Of a stretch of DNA of 64,000 bases, positions 9,132-18,454 are shown piece by piece. Source of the stretch: UBA2767 sp965228625 (lineage in GTDB: Bacteria > Pseudomonadota > Alphaproteobacteria > Rhizobiales > Methyloligellaceae); NCBI GenBank assembly GCA_965228625.1, contig OZ245829.1:2170001-2234000 (forward strand), written 5' to 3'. The translations under genes were made by a program, and so were the position numbers. The notes beneath the pieces were generated by a model. The model did no database searches, was not told where the DNA came from, and saw only the letters and a program-made list of their open reading frames with translations. The stretch's first letter is position 1. Every line of letters begins with the position of its first letter.

Positions 9132-10210
9132 TCCGCCGCAATCGACGCCGCCGCCGGCGGAATGTCGAGATCGTAGAACGCAGCCGCGTTCTTCCAGAAG
9201 ATCTTCTCGCGCAGGTCGTCGGGCAGCCCTCGCGGAATGGCGGCATTCGGGCTGTCGAAATCAAAATGCGGATAGTCGGTGGAGAAGACGAGGATTTCGT
9301 CCGTTCCCATCAGCTCGATGAGCTTGACCCAGTTCTCCGCCGAGATGTCCTCCGTCGGCTGCGTCGAGAGCTTCAGGCGTTCGCGACAATGTGTGCTCGG
9401 CAGCTTCTTGATCCACGGTACTTCGACGCGGCCCATCCGATAGTCCCGGTCCAGCCGCCACATGACGTGCGGCAGCCAACTGAACCCGCCTTCGAGCACC
9501 ATGAACCGCAACCGGGGGAAGTTGTCGAAAACCCCGTTGACGATGAGGCTGATCACCTGCGGCATCAGCGAGATCGGCAAAAGCGCGCGCCGCTCCATGT
9601 AGTGAAGCCCCATGCCGTACGGGCCCTGCGCATGGGTGGTGTGGTGAAACGAGATCATCATTTCGTTGCGGTCGGCGGCCTCGAAGATCGGACGGTAAGC
9701 GGGATCTCCATAGGCGATGTCGTCGACGACGGGCAGCATCACCTGGCGCATCTGCGGGTGATCCGCCATCCGGTCGATCTCGCGCGCGGCGGCCTGAGGA
9801 TCGCGCGCGAATATCTGGATGCTGCCGACGAACCGGTCGTCTTTCGCCAGCCAGTGCTCGGCGCAGTAGTCGTTGTAGGCCGCCGCAAGAGCGCTGCCGA
9901 GGCCATATTGCAGCTTGAGCATGGTCGGATAGAAGTAGCCGGTCAGGACCGCATAGGTGAGATCGTACTCGTCCAGCACCTGCCGGCGCATCAGGTCGTA
10001 ATCCGACGCCACCGGCGCGCCGTCCTCCGTCACCACATCGGCGCGGTTTCCATTGCCGGGCGAGGTGTAGCAGAAGGGCTGCGGAATGCCGCGCCACGCG
10101 CCCTGCGCGATCCAGCCCTTGTACGGGTCGGGCAGATACGGCACCAGGTCCTGCAGGCTGGAGAAACTCTCATGGACGTCGGTATCGATGATCGGCACGG
10201 TCTGCTCCAT
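9128..10210 (-). CDS. Amidohydrolase family protein (ACMSD-like)
   Basis: A 360-residue TIM-barrel metal hydrolase of the amidohydrolase_2 family (PF04909). The N-terminal metal motif is IIDTDVHES, a central His motif is MMISFHHTTHAQG, and the C-terminal Asp motif is LVFSTDYPHFDFDSP. Members are decarboxylases or hydrolases of aromatic or lactone substrates. It is the first gene of a three-gene unit with a Rieske protein and an RND exporter. The substrate is not identifiable. The FNR box at 10316 is about 106 bases upstream and might also act here. Confidence 0.82.
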   Translation of the reverse strand: MEQTVPIIDTDVHESFSSLQDLVPYLPDPYKGWIAQGAWRGIPQPFCYTSPGNGNRADVVTEDGAPVASDYDLMRRQVLDEYDLTYAVLTGYFYPTMLKLQYGLGSALAAAYNDYCAEHWLAKDDRFVGSIQIFARDPQAAAREIDRMADHPQMRQVMLPVVDDIAYGDPAYRPIFEAADRNEMMISFHHTTHAQGPYGMGLHYMERRALLPISLMPQVISLIVNGVFDNFPRLRFMVLEGGFSWLPHVMWRLDRDYRMGRVEVPWIKKLPSTHCRERLKLSTQPTEDISAENWVKLIELMGTDEILVFSTDYPHFDFDSPNAAIPRGLPDDLREKIFWKNAAAFYDLDIPPAAASIAAE

Positions 10211-10315
10211 ACGGGGGACTGGATCAAAAGCGGTCTGTTCAACCTACAACATCATGCGCCGGCAGGGCCAGACCGCCCGGCGGACTGCGAAATCACCTCC
10301 ATGACCCCAATCAAA

Positions 10316-10329
10316 TTGATAGAGATCAA
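10316..10329. promoter_or_regulatory. FNR box TTGAT-N4-ATCAA upstream of usp
   Basis: TTGATAGAGATCAA is a perfect FNR dyad centred 74 bases before the universal stress protein start. If it sits at -41.5, transcription would begin near 10364, which fits a class II FNR promoter. Confidence 0.85.
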
Positions 10330-10396
10330 GGTTCCGAATCGTAACAATCGATAGCTATATGCTGAGTTCGGTCAATCCGAATCGGGGAGGAAATCA

Positions 10397-11236
10397 ATGT
10401 CCTACAAGACGATCGTTGTCTATCTGGCGCTGCCGGACAGCGTGCCCGCCGTGATGAAAACCGTGCTTCCGATCGCGGAATCGTTCAACGCGCATCTCAC
10501 CGGCACCCATGTCTTCGCGGGCGTGCCGCTGGTCGGCACAATCGGGGCCCAGGTCCCGCCCGAGATCATCGACCAGTACGCGGACATGATGCGCGAGGAC
10601 GCGCAGGCCATTAAGAAAGCGTATGCCGAAGCGATCAAGGGATGCGGGGTCCAGACCGAATGGCGTGACCAGGAGGAGAAATCCCTGCACCTCGATCTGC
10701 TCGGCGCGATCCTGGAACAGACGCGTTGCGCCGATCTGCTGGTGATGGCGCAAACCGAGAGCGAGCAGCGCGTCGGCGACCTCGTCACCGATATCATCAT
10801 GGATTCCGGGCGACCGGTTCTGATCATTCCCAAGGGCGGGGATCACGGGGATCTGTCAGGCAGGGCCGTCGTTGGATGGGACGGTTCGCGCGAGGCAACC
10901 CGAGCGGTGTTTGATGCCCTGCCGCTTCTGAAACGGGCCAAGGCGGTGGATCTCGTCACCGTGGGCAAGTCGAGCGATGCCAAGGATGCGGTGCATGCCG
11001 GCGGCGGGGAAATGGCGAGCATTCTGTCCCGTCACGGCGTCAACGCGGAAATCGCAACGGTCGATCGCGGCGACTCCGCGGCAGGCGATGCCCTCATCAA
11101 ATACGCCTCGGAAAACGACGGCGATCTGCTGGTCATGGGGTGCTACGGGCATTCGCGCCTGCGAGAACGCCTGTTCGGCGGCGCCACGCAACACGTGATG
11201 AAAAACATGATCGTTCCGGTGTTAATGTCCCACTAG
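10397..11236 (+). CDS. Tandem universal stress protein (UspA domains)
   Basis: A 279-residue cytoplasmic protein with two Usp folds. The C-terminal domain has the ATP-binding signature G-x2-G-x9-G near LVMGCYGHSRLRERLFGGA; the first domain is degenerate there. GGGGAGGAAATCA precedes the ATG. Anaerobic, FNR-controlled Usp proteins are common in denitrifiers and in low-oxygen survival. The small gene that follows 36 bases later is probably co-transcribed. Confidence 0.9.
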   Translation: MSYKTIVVYLALPDSVPAVMKTVLPIAESFNAHLTGTHVFAGVPLVGTIGAQVPPEIIDQYADMMREDAQAIKKAYAEAIKGCGVQTEWRDQEEKSLHLDLLGAILEQTRCADLLVMAQTESEQRVGDLVTDIIMDSGRPVLIIPKGGDHGDLSGRAVVGWDGSREATRAVFDALPLLKRAKAVDLVTVGKSSDAKDAVHAGGGEMASILSRHGVNAEIATVDRGDSAAGDALIKYASENDGDLLVMGCYGHSRLRERLFGGATQHVMKNMIVPVLMSH

Positions 11237-11272
11237 CGGATCCGTCTCAATCTCCATCCAGAGGAACCGATC

Positions 11273-11647
11273 ATGACCATTATGAAGATCAGACTCGAGC
11301 TCGCACGCGACCATGACTATCCCTCCGGGAGCACCAACCACGGTTACGAGTTCACGGCGCCGCTCAACGAAAGCGGCCATATCGATCCGGAGGAATGGCA
11401 CAAGGAACGCGATCACTGCCGCGTCGTTCGTTTCTGGCAGGGAGAACAGGACGAAGTCGGTCATCTGATCCGCAAGCCGGGCGGAAGCTGGGCGTTTCAC
11501 TACGATATTCTCGGAGACGAGGACGACGACGAAGCCGGTTACAGGTTCGGCGACCATGCGTTCGTGCCGGGCGAATATGTGTCCATCAAGGAACATGACG
11601 ACGTTCTGCGCACGTTTCGCGTTGTGACGGTCCAGGAGCCGACTTGA
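11273..11647 (+). CDS. Conserved hypothetical acidic protein
   Basis: A 124-residue soluble, acidic protein with no signal peptide or membrane helix. Recognisable features are an EEWHKERDHCRVVRFW segment and a C-terminal beta-rich stretch (YRFGDHAFVPGEYVSI). AGAGGAACCGATC is a good ribosome site before ATG 11273. It lies 36 bases after usp and before the Dnr gene, so it probably belongs to the anaerobic regulon. I do not know its function. Confidence 0.7.
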   Translation: MTIMKIRLELARDHDYPSGSTNHGYEFTAPLNESGHIDPEEWHKERDHCRVVRFWQGEQDEVGHLIRKPGGSWAFHYDILGDEDDDEAGYRFGDHAFVPGEYVSIKEHDDVLRTFRVVTVQEPT

Positions 11648-11820
11648 GCGATCGATGGACGCATGGCCAAGGGATTCCGCGGACTTTCGCGCGACGCGCG
11701 GCCCGACGGCGCGTGTTCCGGGGGCAACACCTGAACAGCAATTAATATGTCAGTGCCTTGCAGACGGTCTGTTCCATCTGCGATATTCCGGCGACTGGGA
11801 GGAACGGTTAGCGCAGTCTC

Positions 11821-12528
11821 ATGGACAATAAAGAGTGGGATCTCATTAATTCGGCGCCGTTGTTCGACGGCGTTCCGGACGAAGCCGTCAGACGCCTGAT
11901 CGGAAACCGGGGCGCCCGGGAGTATGACAAGGGCACAATCCTGTTTCAGCAGGGGACCCCGGCCGACGCCTTCTACTTCATTCTCGACGGCTGGGTGAAA
12001 ATCTACCGGATTTCGCCCCGCGGCAACGAGACCATCGTCGGCGTGTTCACCCGCGGACAGTCCTTCGCGGAAGCCGCGATATTCGACGGCGCGGAATATC
12101 CGGTGTTCGCGGAAGTGATCGTTCCGAGCCGCCTGCTGTGCATCGACGCGAAGAACTTCCGGCGGCTTGTGCATGACGAGCCGGACCTCGCGCTGGCGAT
12201 GCTGGCATCGTGCTCGAAACATCTCAAATACCTGGTCGAGCAACTGGAACAGCTCAAGCGCCTGTCGGCGCCGCGCCGGATTGCCAACTTTCTCGTCGGG
12301 CTGTGCCAGTCGTCTGGCGGCAAGTGCATCGTCACACTGCCCTATGAGAAATCGCTCATCGCCAAACGGCTCGGCATGCAACCGGAGAGTTTCTCCCGCG
12401 CCATGCTGAAACTGCGCGATCTCGGCGTCACCATGGAGCGGGAACGGATCGCCATCGACGACATCGAAGCCTTAAGGGATTTCGCGGGCCGCGAAGCCGA
12501 GCAGAGCGGAGTGACCGTTCACCTCTAG
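11821..12528 (+). CDS. dnr: Dnr/NnrR-type Crp/Fnr regulator (probable NO sensor)
   Basis: A 235-residue Crp/Fnr protein with an N-terminal cyclic-nucleotide-like beta barrel (KGTILFQQGTPADAFYFILDG), a dimer helix (KYLVEQLEQLKRLSAPRRIANFL) and a winged helix-turn-helix with the Dnr-type reading LIAKRLGMQPESFSRAMLKL. The FNR cysteine cluster is absent, so it is not an iron-sulfur oxygen sensor. Dnr proteins bind haem and respond to NO, activating nir and nor genes. Its place beside the nir cluster and the TTGAC/TTGAT boxes at 19596, 23816 and 32041 support that role. The ribosome site is weak. Confidence 0.85.
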   Translation: MDNKEWDLINSAPLFDGVPDEAVRRLIGNRGAREYDKGTILFQQGTPADAFYFILDGWVKIYRISPRGNETIVGVFTRGQSFAEAAIFDGAEYPVFAEVIVPSRLLCIDAKNFRRLVHDEPDLALAMLASCSKHLKYLVEQLEQLKRLSAPRRIANFLVGLCQSSGGKCIVTLPYEKSLIAKRLGMQPESFSRAMLKLRDLGVTMERERIAIDDIEALRDFAGREAEQSGVTVHL

Positions 12529-12531
12529 AGC

Positions 12532-14118
12532 CTAGTGGCTCGTGCCGGCGGAATAGGTGATCTTGTTGTAAACGTTGTACTTGCCCGACGGCTTCGACAT
12601 TGGCAGCCGCTTGACCTCTTTCAGTGTCTCCGCATCGTAGACAACGAGCGCGCCGTCCTTGTCCCAGACGCTGACAAGGGCATGTGCACCGGCCTTGTCG
12701 AACTCCACATGCGCGGCCGTCTTGCCGGGCTCGGGCCGCAGTGTCTCGACGATCTCCAGTTTCTCCTTGTCGATCACATGCATGGCGTCCCGATTGGGCC
12801 CGAAGAACACGTCAACCCACGCGTAGCGTGAATTGTCGTGACTGCGCATGAAGAAACCGGGTCCGAGCGTCTTGAGGCGCTTCACGGTCTTCCAGGTGGC
12901 GGTATCGATGATCGTCACCTCGCCGGTCTTGAGGTTCGGCGTGGCCAGCACCGTCGTGTCGCCCCAACGCCAGGTGATGCCGGAGCCCAGATGCGGCATG
13001 CCCTGTAAGTCGAGATCGGCAATGGACCGCCGGGCGTCGAGATTGACGACTTGCGCATGGCCGTCACGCGAGGCTCCGATCAGGTGGATGTAGTCCTGAT
13101 CGAAAAAGAAATCGTCCAGATGCCGCTCGACCGTGATCCGCCGCACGGGGAAGGACTCAGCTTTCGGTGCGTCGCCCGAGTCCTTGCGATAGTCATGCAC
13201 CCACGGCTGGGAGAAACCTGACGGCGGATCGTCGTCGTAGCTGATTTCCCACACTTCCGGAATGTCCTTGAGCGCGGCAATGAAGCTTGAGCGTGGCGGC
13301 GCGTTGTAGACGGCGGAAACACGGCTCGAGTTCCCTTCCCCGTCCTTGACCGGAATGATCTTGAGCAGGCTGAGATCGCCTGCATTCAGGATCACCAGGG
13401 TGTGCGGAAGATAGTTGCCGACGATCACGTACCGGTCGTCGCTCGAGACGGCAGCATTGCGCGTGTTGATCCCGGCGCGCACCTCGGCGACCGTCTCCAG
13501 CCGATACATGTCGAATTTCGAAATCCACCCGTCCCGCGAGGCGAAGTAGACGAAGCGGCCGTCGGAGGAATACTTCGGTCCGCCGTGCAGTGCGAAACGT
13601 GACTTGAACCGGTGGATCGGTTCGAACTTGTCTCCGTCGAGTACCGTCACGTGGTGGTCGCCGGCTTCAACCACCAGAAAGACGTTCAGCGGGTCCGCCT
13701 CATAGACCGGCCTGGTGGTTTTCGCATTGCCTTCGACCAGTTCCGGCTTGTGCACCACATGGCTTTGCGCGATTTGTGCCGCGCCCCACTCCGGCACGTG
13801 GTCGAGCGGCGTGTAGACATAGTCGGCAAGGGCCGCAATCTGATCCTTGGAAAGAGTCTCCGCGAAGCCCGGCATCTGCGTGGCGGCGCGGCCGTTCGCG
13901 ATGACGCCGAGTGCCCGTTTCTTGCGCAGGCGTTTGAGATTCTGCGGCAACAGGGCGGGACCCTGACCGCCGAGCCGGTCGGCGCCGTGGCATTCCCCGC
14001 AGTGTTCCTTGTAGAGCGCTTCCGTTCCGGCATCCTGCGCGACTACCGGTCCGGCCGAAAGCAACAGCAGCGCGATCAGGACGAATGCCCTAGGCGCGAA
14101 TGACATGTTGCGCTTCAT
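12532..14118 (-). CDS. nirN: NirN, dihydro-haem d1 dehydrogenase / d1-binding cytochrome
   Basis: A 528-residue periplasmic protein with a signal peptide ending near VVAQDAG, a haem c motif CGECH, and an eight-bladed propeller like that of NirS but clearly divergent (about residues 130-520). NirN catalyses the last oxidation step of haem d1 and hands the cofactor to NirS. It is the last gene of the nirE-to-nirN operon and its start overlaps nirJ by 29 bases; GAGGAG six bases before ATG 14118 supports this start. It is longer than NirC and shorter than typical NirS. Confidence 0.9.
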   Translation of the reverse strand: MKRNMSFAPRAFVLIALLLLSAGPVVAQDAGTEALYKEHCGECHGADRLGGQGPALLPQNLKRLRKKRALGVIANGRAATQMPGFAETLSKDQIAALADYVYTPLDHVPEWGAAQIAQSHVVHKPELVEGNAKTTRPVYEADPLNVFLVVEAGDHHVTVLDGDKFEPIHRFKSRFALHGGPKYSSDGRFVYFASRDGWISKFDMYRLETVAEVRAGINTRNAAVSSDDRYVIVGNYLPHTLVILNAGDLSLLKIIPVKDGEGNSSRVSAVYNAPPRSSFIAALKDIPEVWEISYDDDPPSGFSQPWVHDYRKDSGDAPKAESFPVRRITVERHLDDFFFDQDYIHLIGASRDGHAQVVNLDARRSIADLDLQGMPHLGSGITWRWGDTTVLATPNLKTGEVTIIDTATWKTVKRLKTLGPGFFMRSHDNSRYAWVDVFFGPNRDAMHVIDKEKLEIVETLRPEPGKTAAHVEFDKAGAHALVSVWDKDGALVVYDAETLKEVKRLPMSKPSGKYNVYNKITYSAGTSH

Positions 14119-15304
14119 GGCGCGCTCCTCTGAAGGGCTTGACCGTCAAACGCTCCTGGGCCTCGGCAAGGCCGATTTCTTCATCGCTCAGATAGCAGGC
14201 CGGGTCCTCCGCCCACGGATCGCCGGTGAGCTGGAGCGCCCGCACCCGCGTGTTGCCGCCGCAGATGTCGAAATGGCGGCACTTTCCGCAGCGCCCGCCG
14301 ATCGTCCGGGGGCGTTGCTTCAGACCCGCCATAATCGGATCCGAGGTGTCGGGCCAGATCTGCGAAAACGGCCGCTCCTTGACGTTGCCGAGATTGTAGT
14401 GCCACCAGAACGTGTCCGGATGGACGTTACCGAGATTGTCGATGTTGGCGACGTTGACGCCGCTGGCATTGCCGCCCCATTGCGCCAGCTTGCCGCGCAC
14501 ATGCTCAGCGGCCTCCGGGAAGTGCTTCTTGACCCAGAAGTACAGAAACACGCCGTCGGCGTCGTTGTTGCCGGTGACGAACTCCTTCTCCTCGCCCCGT
14601 TCGACATACCCGAGCGCGCGCTCGAACAGCATGGTCATGGTGTTGCGGGTGATTTCCCATGCCGCGTCATCCATGCGGTTCTTGTTGCCGCGGCCGGCAT
14701 AGACGAGGTGGGACAGGTAGAACTTGTCGACGCCTTCGGAATCCGCAAGGTCGAGCAGCTCGGGCAGTTGCGCGTGGTTGTCCATGGTCATGGTGAAGCG
14801 CAGCCCCACCTTGATCCCGTGTTCCTTGCACAACCGGACACCCCGGAGCGAATCCTCGAAACATCCCTCCTTGCCGCGAAACGCGTCGTGCGTGGCGCCG
14901 ATCCCGTCGAGCGATATGCCGACATAGTCGTAGCCGATGTCGGCAATCTCGCCGATATTGCGCTCGTCGATCAGCGCGCCGTTCGAGGAGAGCCCCGTGT
15001 AGAACCCCATGCGTTTGGCGCGCGCGGAAATCTCGAAAATGTCCGGACGCAACAGCGGCTCTCCGCCCGACAGAATGAGCACGGGAACTCGGAAGGCCTT
15101 CAGGTCGTCCATGACCGTGAACACCTGCCGTGTCGAAAGCTCCCCGGGAAAGTCCACATCGCCGGAGATCGAGTAGCAGTGCTTGCACTTGAGATTGCAG
15201 CGCCGGATGAGGTTCCAGATCACGACCGGCCCAGGCGGGTCCCGGCGTGGTCCGACCGGCGTCGGTGTGCTGATCTCCTTGATGAACTGGCTCAGTCTGA
15301 ACAT
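14090..15304 (-). CDS. nirJ: NirJ, radical SAM enzyme of haem d1 synthesis
   Basis: A 404-residue radical SAM protein. The SAM-cluster motif CNLKCKHC lies near residue 36, and a C-terminal SPASM-type cysteine set is visible (CGKCRHFDICGG and the later ACYL). NirJ replaces propionate groups by oxo groups on didecarboxysirohaem during haem d1 synthesis. GAGGAG lies upstream of ATG 15304. It follows nirH after 10 bases and overlaps nirN. Confidence 0.95.
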   Translation of the reverse strand: MFRLSQFIKEISTPTPVGPRRDPPGPVVIWNLIRRCNLKCKHCYSISGDVDFPGELSTRQVFTVMDDLKAFRVPVLILSGGEPLLRPDIFEISARAKRMGFYTGLSSNGALIDERNIGEIADIGYDYVGISLDGIGATHDAFRGKEGCFEDSLRGVRLCKEHGIKVGLRFTMTMDNHAQLPELLDLADSEGVDKFYLSHLVYAGRGNKNRMDDAAWEITRNTMTMLFERALGYVERGEEKEFVTGNNDADGVFLYFWVKKHFPEAAEHVRGKLAQWGGNASGVNVANIDNLGNVHPDTFWWHYNLGNVKERPFSQIWPDTSDPIMAGLKQRPRTIGGRCGKCRHFDICGGNTRVRALQLTGDPWAEDPACYLSDEEIGLAEAQERLTVKPFRGARHEAQHVIRA

Positions 15305-15314
15305 TGGCGTCTCC

Positions 15315-15788
15315 TCAGGCGGCGATGCGCAGCCCGGTCTTTTTGAGAATGCGTGTGCTGTAGAGAATGTCGTGTTGACCGCATGCCGCGCCGAGGAGCA
15401 CGGCGATCTCCTCCGCCTTGGCCTCGACCTCCTCGCGGGTCTGCCCGTGCACCATGGCGAACAGGTTGTACGGCCACACCGGGCGATGACGCGGCCGCAG
15501 ATAACAATGGCTCACGAAGTCGAGGTGCCCGACCTTTTGGCCAAGCTCCTGGGCAACATCGTCGTCCAGATCCCAGACCGTCATGCCGTTCGCCGAAAGG
15601 CCCAGCGCATAATGGTTCGGCACGACCCCGATACGGCGGATAACGCCGTTGGCCATCATGCTTTCCAGCCGCGTCATGACTTCTCCGGCACTCAGACCGA
15701 GATCCGTGGCCACCGCGTGATAGGGCCGGGGCACGAGCGGCAGACCCTCCTGCGTCGCGGCGACGATTTTGCGGTCGATCTCGTCCAT
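15315..15788 (-). CDS. nirH: NirH, sirohaem decarboxylase subunit
   Basis: A 157-residue Lrp/AsnC-fold protein: an N-terminal helix-turn-helix-like part (DRKIVAATQEGLPLVPRPY) and a ferredoxin-like C-terminal part with CYLRPRHRPVWPYNLFAMVHG, the NirL/NirH hallmark. With NirG and NirDL it removes two acetate carboxyl groups from sirohaem. Its start shares one base with the nirG stop. The HTH does not imply DNA binding in this family. Confidence 0.88.
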   Translation of the reverse strand: MDEIDRKIVAATQEGLPLVPRPYHAVATDLGLSAGEVMTRLESMMANGVIRRIGVVPNHYALGLSANGMTVWDLDDDVAQELGQKVGHLDFVSHCYLRPRHRPVWPYNLFAMVHGQTREEVEAKAEEIAVLLGAACGQHDILYSTRILKKTGLRIAA

Positions 15789-16234
15789 TACGCGTCCACC
15801 TTCAGGCCGATGAAGAACTCGTGCTCCTTTGGAAAGGCGTAAACCTTGAGGCCCGTCTCGTCTTCAATCTCGTCGATGACCGCGTCGATACGCGCCGGGT
15901 CGTCGCTGCCGAGCACGAACCAGACATTGAGCTCATGTGCGCGTTCGTAATTGTGCGCCACTTCCGCGTGGCCATTGACCTGGCCGACGACGGCATCAAG
16001 TCGCGCTTCCGGCACGGCCATGGCGCACAGACAGAATGCGCCGCCCATGGCTTCGGCGTTGTACATGGGGCCGAAGCGGGTCAGGACGCCCGTTTCACGG
16101 AGCTTCGTAATCCGTTCGAGGAGTTCCTCCTCCTCGAGCCCGAGTGTCCTGGCGGCCTCGGCAAACGGATTCTCACATACCGGAAAGCCGCCCTGCAGCG
16201 CGTTGATGATCCTGCGGTCCGTCATATCAATCAT
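15788..16234 (-). CDS. nirG: NirG, sirohaem decarboxylase subunit
   Basis: A 148-residue Lrp/AsnC-like protein of the NirD/NirG type, recognised by the motif AHNYERAHELNVWFVLG and the N-terminal DRRIINALQGGFPVCENPF. It pairs with NirH in the sirohaem decarboxylase complex. GGGAGG precedes ATG 16234, and it follows nirDL by 18 bases. Confidence 0.88.
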   Translation of the reverse strand: MIDMTDRRIINALQGGFPVCENPFAEAARTLGLEEEELLERITKLRETGVLTRFGPMYNAEAMGGAFCLCAMAVPEARLDAVVGQVNGHAEVAHNYERAHELNVWFVLGSDDPARIDAVIDEIEDETGLKVYAFPKEHEFFIGLKVDA

Positions 16235-16252
16235 TCGCCACGTCCTCCCGAG

Positions 16253-17245
16253 TCAGGCGGCGGAAAGCCGCGCGCCACACTGCTTGAACCGTCGCAGGCT
16301 GAACAGGACATCCATCGGAGGATTTCCGGCACATGTCCGAAGCTGTTCGATTTGCGCGTGCACCGTTTCGCGGTCACGTCCATGGATCATGCAGAACAGG
16401 TTGTACGGCCAGCGCGGGCGGTGACGGTCGCGCCGGTAACACAAGGTGACGAAGGGATAGCGCGCAAACCGCTCGCCCATCGTCCCGACCTGCTCATCGG
16501 CGATATCCCATACGACCATCGCGTTCGCGGTGTAGCCGAGCTCGCGATGACGTACGACGAGCCCGAGCCGCTTGACGACCCCGCACGCGACGAGCCGCGC
16601 CAATCCCTCGATCACCGCATCCTCGCTCGTTCCCATCCGGCTTGCGATTTCCGCGTAGGGGCGCGGGCAGATGGGCAGACCGTCTTCAAGCGCCTGCAGC
16701 AAGTTCAGATCTTCGGTGCCGATGCTGACCCTCTGATGACCGTTCATGGCGTTCGCCGCGTCGTTCGCCCGCGGCCGGCGGGCAGCAACATTCCCGTTCG
16801 CGACCGGAAACCCGAGATCGATGTGAAAGGCGGTGCGTAACGGCAGGTCGAGCACGTCCAGCCCGGTTCGCGCCTCGATCCGCGCGATCGCCTCGCTGAC
16901 GGAGCGCCTGTTCCGGCCAGTGACGACAAACCAGAGATTGAAGTGGTGCTCGCGCTCGTAATTGTGGTTCACGCCCGGTTCCGCGTTCACGTCATGCGCC
17001 ACGGTTTCGAGCCGCTCCGGCGGCACCGCCATGGCGGCAAGCGTGCTGGCCCCGGCCGTGTTCGGCGCCACCACGGCGCCGACGCGCGAGAGCGCGCCGC
17101 CGCGAGACAACTCGCCAAGCATGCCGAGCACGGCGAGTTCGGAAACGCCGAGCTCAAGGGCGATACGCGCATAGGGCGCGGGATCGAGCGGGAACCCGCG
17201 TTGCCATCCGTCGATCAGCCGGAGATGATTGTCACTGAGTTGCAT
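16253..17245 (-). CDS. nirD: NirDL, fused sirohaem decarboxylase subunits
   Basis: A 330-residue fusion. Residues 1-150 are NirD-like (GWQRGFPLDPAPY; NHNYEREHHFNLWFVV), and residues about 170-330 are NirL-like (LEDGLPICPRPY; RHRPRWPYNLFCMIHG), joined by a linker rich in Ala, Arg and Asn. The separate nirG and nirH genes downstream supply the second pair. Fused NirDL forms are known in some denitrifiers. GAGGAG precedes ATG 17245. Confidence 0.9.
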   Translation of the reverse strand: MQLSDNHLRLIDGWQRGFPLDPAPYARIALELGVSELAVLGMLGELSRGGALSRVGAVVAPNTAGASTLAAMAVPPERLETVAHDVNAEPGVNHNYEREHHFNLWFVVTGRNRRSVSEAIARIEARTGLDVLDLPLRTAFHIDLGFPVANGNVAARRPRANDAANAMNGHQRVSIGTEDLNLLQALEDGLPICPRPYAEIASRMGTSEDAVIEGLARLVACGVVKRLGLVVRHRELGYTANAMVVWDIADEQVGTMGERFARYPFVTLCYRRDRHRPRWPYNLFCMIHGRDRETVHAQIEQLRTCAGNPPMDVLFSLRRFKQCGARLSAA

Positions 17246-17260
17246 CTGCGCTCCTCAAAG

Positions 17261-18454
17261 TTAAAGACCGATACGGTGCGCCCTGGCGCTCATGAAAATG
17301 CCGCTCGGCTTCTGCGCCGGGAGTACGGTCCGCCTCGCGAATGTCTGCGTGTCGTAGACATGGACCTCGTCCGAGTCGCGAACGGACAACCACACCTCGT
17401 GGCCGCGGGGCGTGAACTCCATATGCAGGGCCGCCGGTCCCGGCTTGAACTCGTGCACCATCTTGAGCGACGGCACATCCACCACCTGGATCGTGTCGTT
17501 TCGCGGATGCGCGAAGTTCACCCAGGCCTGACGCCCGTCGGGACGCGCGACTGCGAAGATCGGTTGCCCGTGGACCGCCACCCTGCCGACTTCCTCGAAC
17601 GAGGTCGCATCCATCACCAGCAGCTCGTGCCGGCCGACGGCGGGCAGCAGGAACCTGCCGGCGGCATGCGCCCATCCCTCAAGGTGCGGCATCTTGTAGA
17701 CCGGAAGTTTCTTTTCGCCCTTGCCGTAGCCGGACAGGATGCGACGCGGCTGTGGCTTTCCCTGCCAGAGGTCGACATGGGTGAGGCCGTCCTCACCGAA
17801 AAGCCCGGCAATGTAGTGGCGTCCGTCCCCGGTGATCAGCGCGTCGTAGGGCAGTTCACCGATGCCCTTGTGGCGGTCGATCTTCGGCGGACCGTCGCTC
17901 GAGAAGTCCGCGATCCAGATTTCACCGGCATCGTACAGCGTGAAGATGAAGCGCCGCCCGGGCGCATCCACCAGACCGACGGTCTTCGACCGCTCGTTCG
18001 CGCCGTATGTCGCGGGAATGTCGGCCACCGGCTCCAGCGTCGCCGCGTCGAACACGCGCACGCCGCCCGGCTTGTAATTCGAGACCGCGACGAGCTGTCC
18101 ATCGTCGGAAATGGCGCCGCCGATGGCATTGCCCGCCTGCATGATACGCTTGACGGCCGCACCTTCGAGGATGTCGAGCTTGGTCAGCCCGCCGTCACGG
18201 CCGAAAATGAATGCGTAGCGCGCATCCCGGGAATAGACGGCGGATGCATGGGAGAGATCGCCCAGGCCCTCGACCCGCGTCAGGATTTCCCGCGCGGTGG
18301 TATCGGCGATCAGGACCGACCCGGTTGCCCTTTCGATGATCACGGCGAGGTCGCCCGTGCCGCGCTGGCCTTTGACGCAGGCGGCGGCCGGCACGCTGAT
18401 GGCAGCGGCGGCGGCGCCGATTGCCGAGGTCTTCAGGAAATCACGGCGTTTCAT
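17261..18454 (-). CDS. nirF: NirF, haem d1 synthesis protein, probable Tat lipoprotein
   Basis: A 397-residue beta-propeller protein related to the d1 domain of NirS but lacking the haem c domain. The N-terminus MKRRDFLKTSAIG is a twin-arginine signal, ending at VPAAAC, which could be a lipobox with Cys26. NirF acts in the periplasm in haem d1 maturation, and lipoprotein forms are known in some species. Its ATG overlaps the nirC stop by four bases. Confidence 0.9.
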   Translation of the reverse strand: MKRRDFLKTSAIGAAAAAISVPAAACVKGQRGTGDLAVIIERATGSVLIADTTAREILTRVEGLGDLSHASAVYSRDARYAFIFGRDGGLTKLDILEGAAVKRIMQAGNAIGGAISDDGQLVAVSNYKPGGVRVFDAATLEPVADIPATYGANERSKTVGLVDAPGRRFIFTLYDAGEIWIADFSSDGPPKIDRHKGIGELPYDALITGDGRHYIAGLFGEDGLTHVDLWQGKPQPRRILSGYGKGEKKLPVYKMPHLEGWAHAAGRFLLPAVGRHELLVMDATSFEEVGRVAVHGQPIFAVARPDGRQAWVNFAHPRNDTIQVVDVPSLKMVHEFKPGPAALHMEFTPRGHEVWLSVRDSDEVHVYDTQTFARRTVLPAQKPSGIFMSARAHRIGL

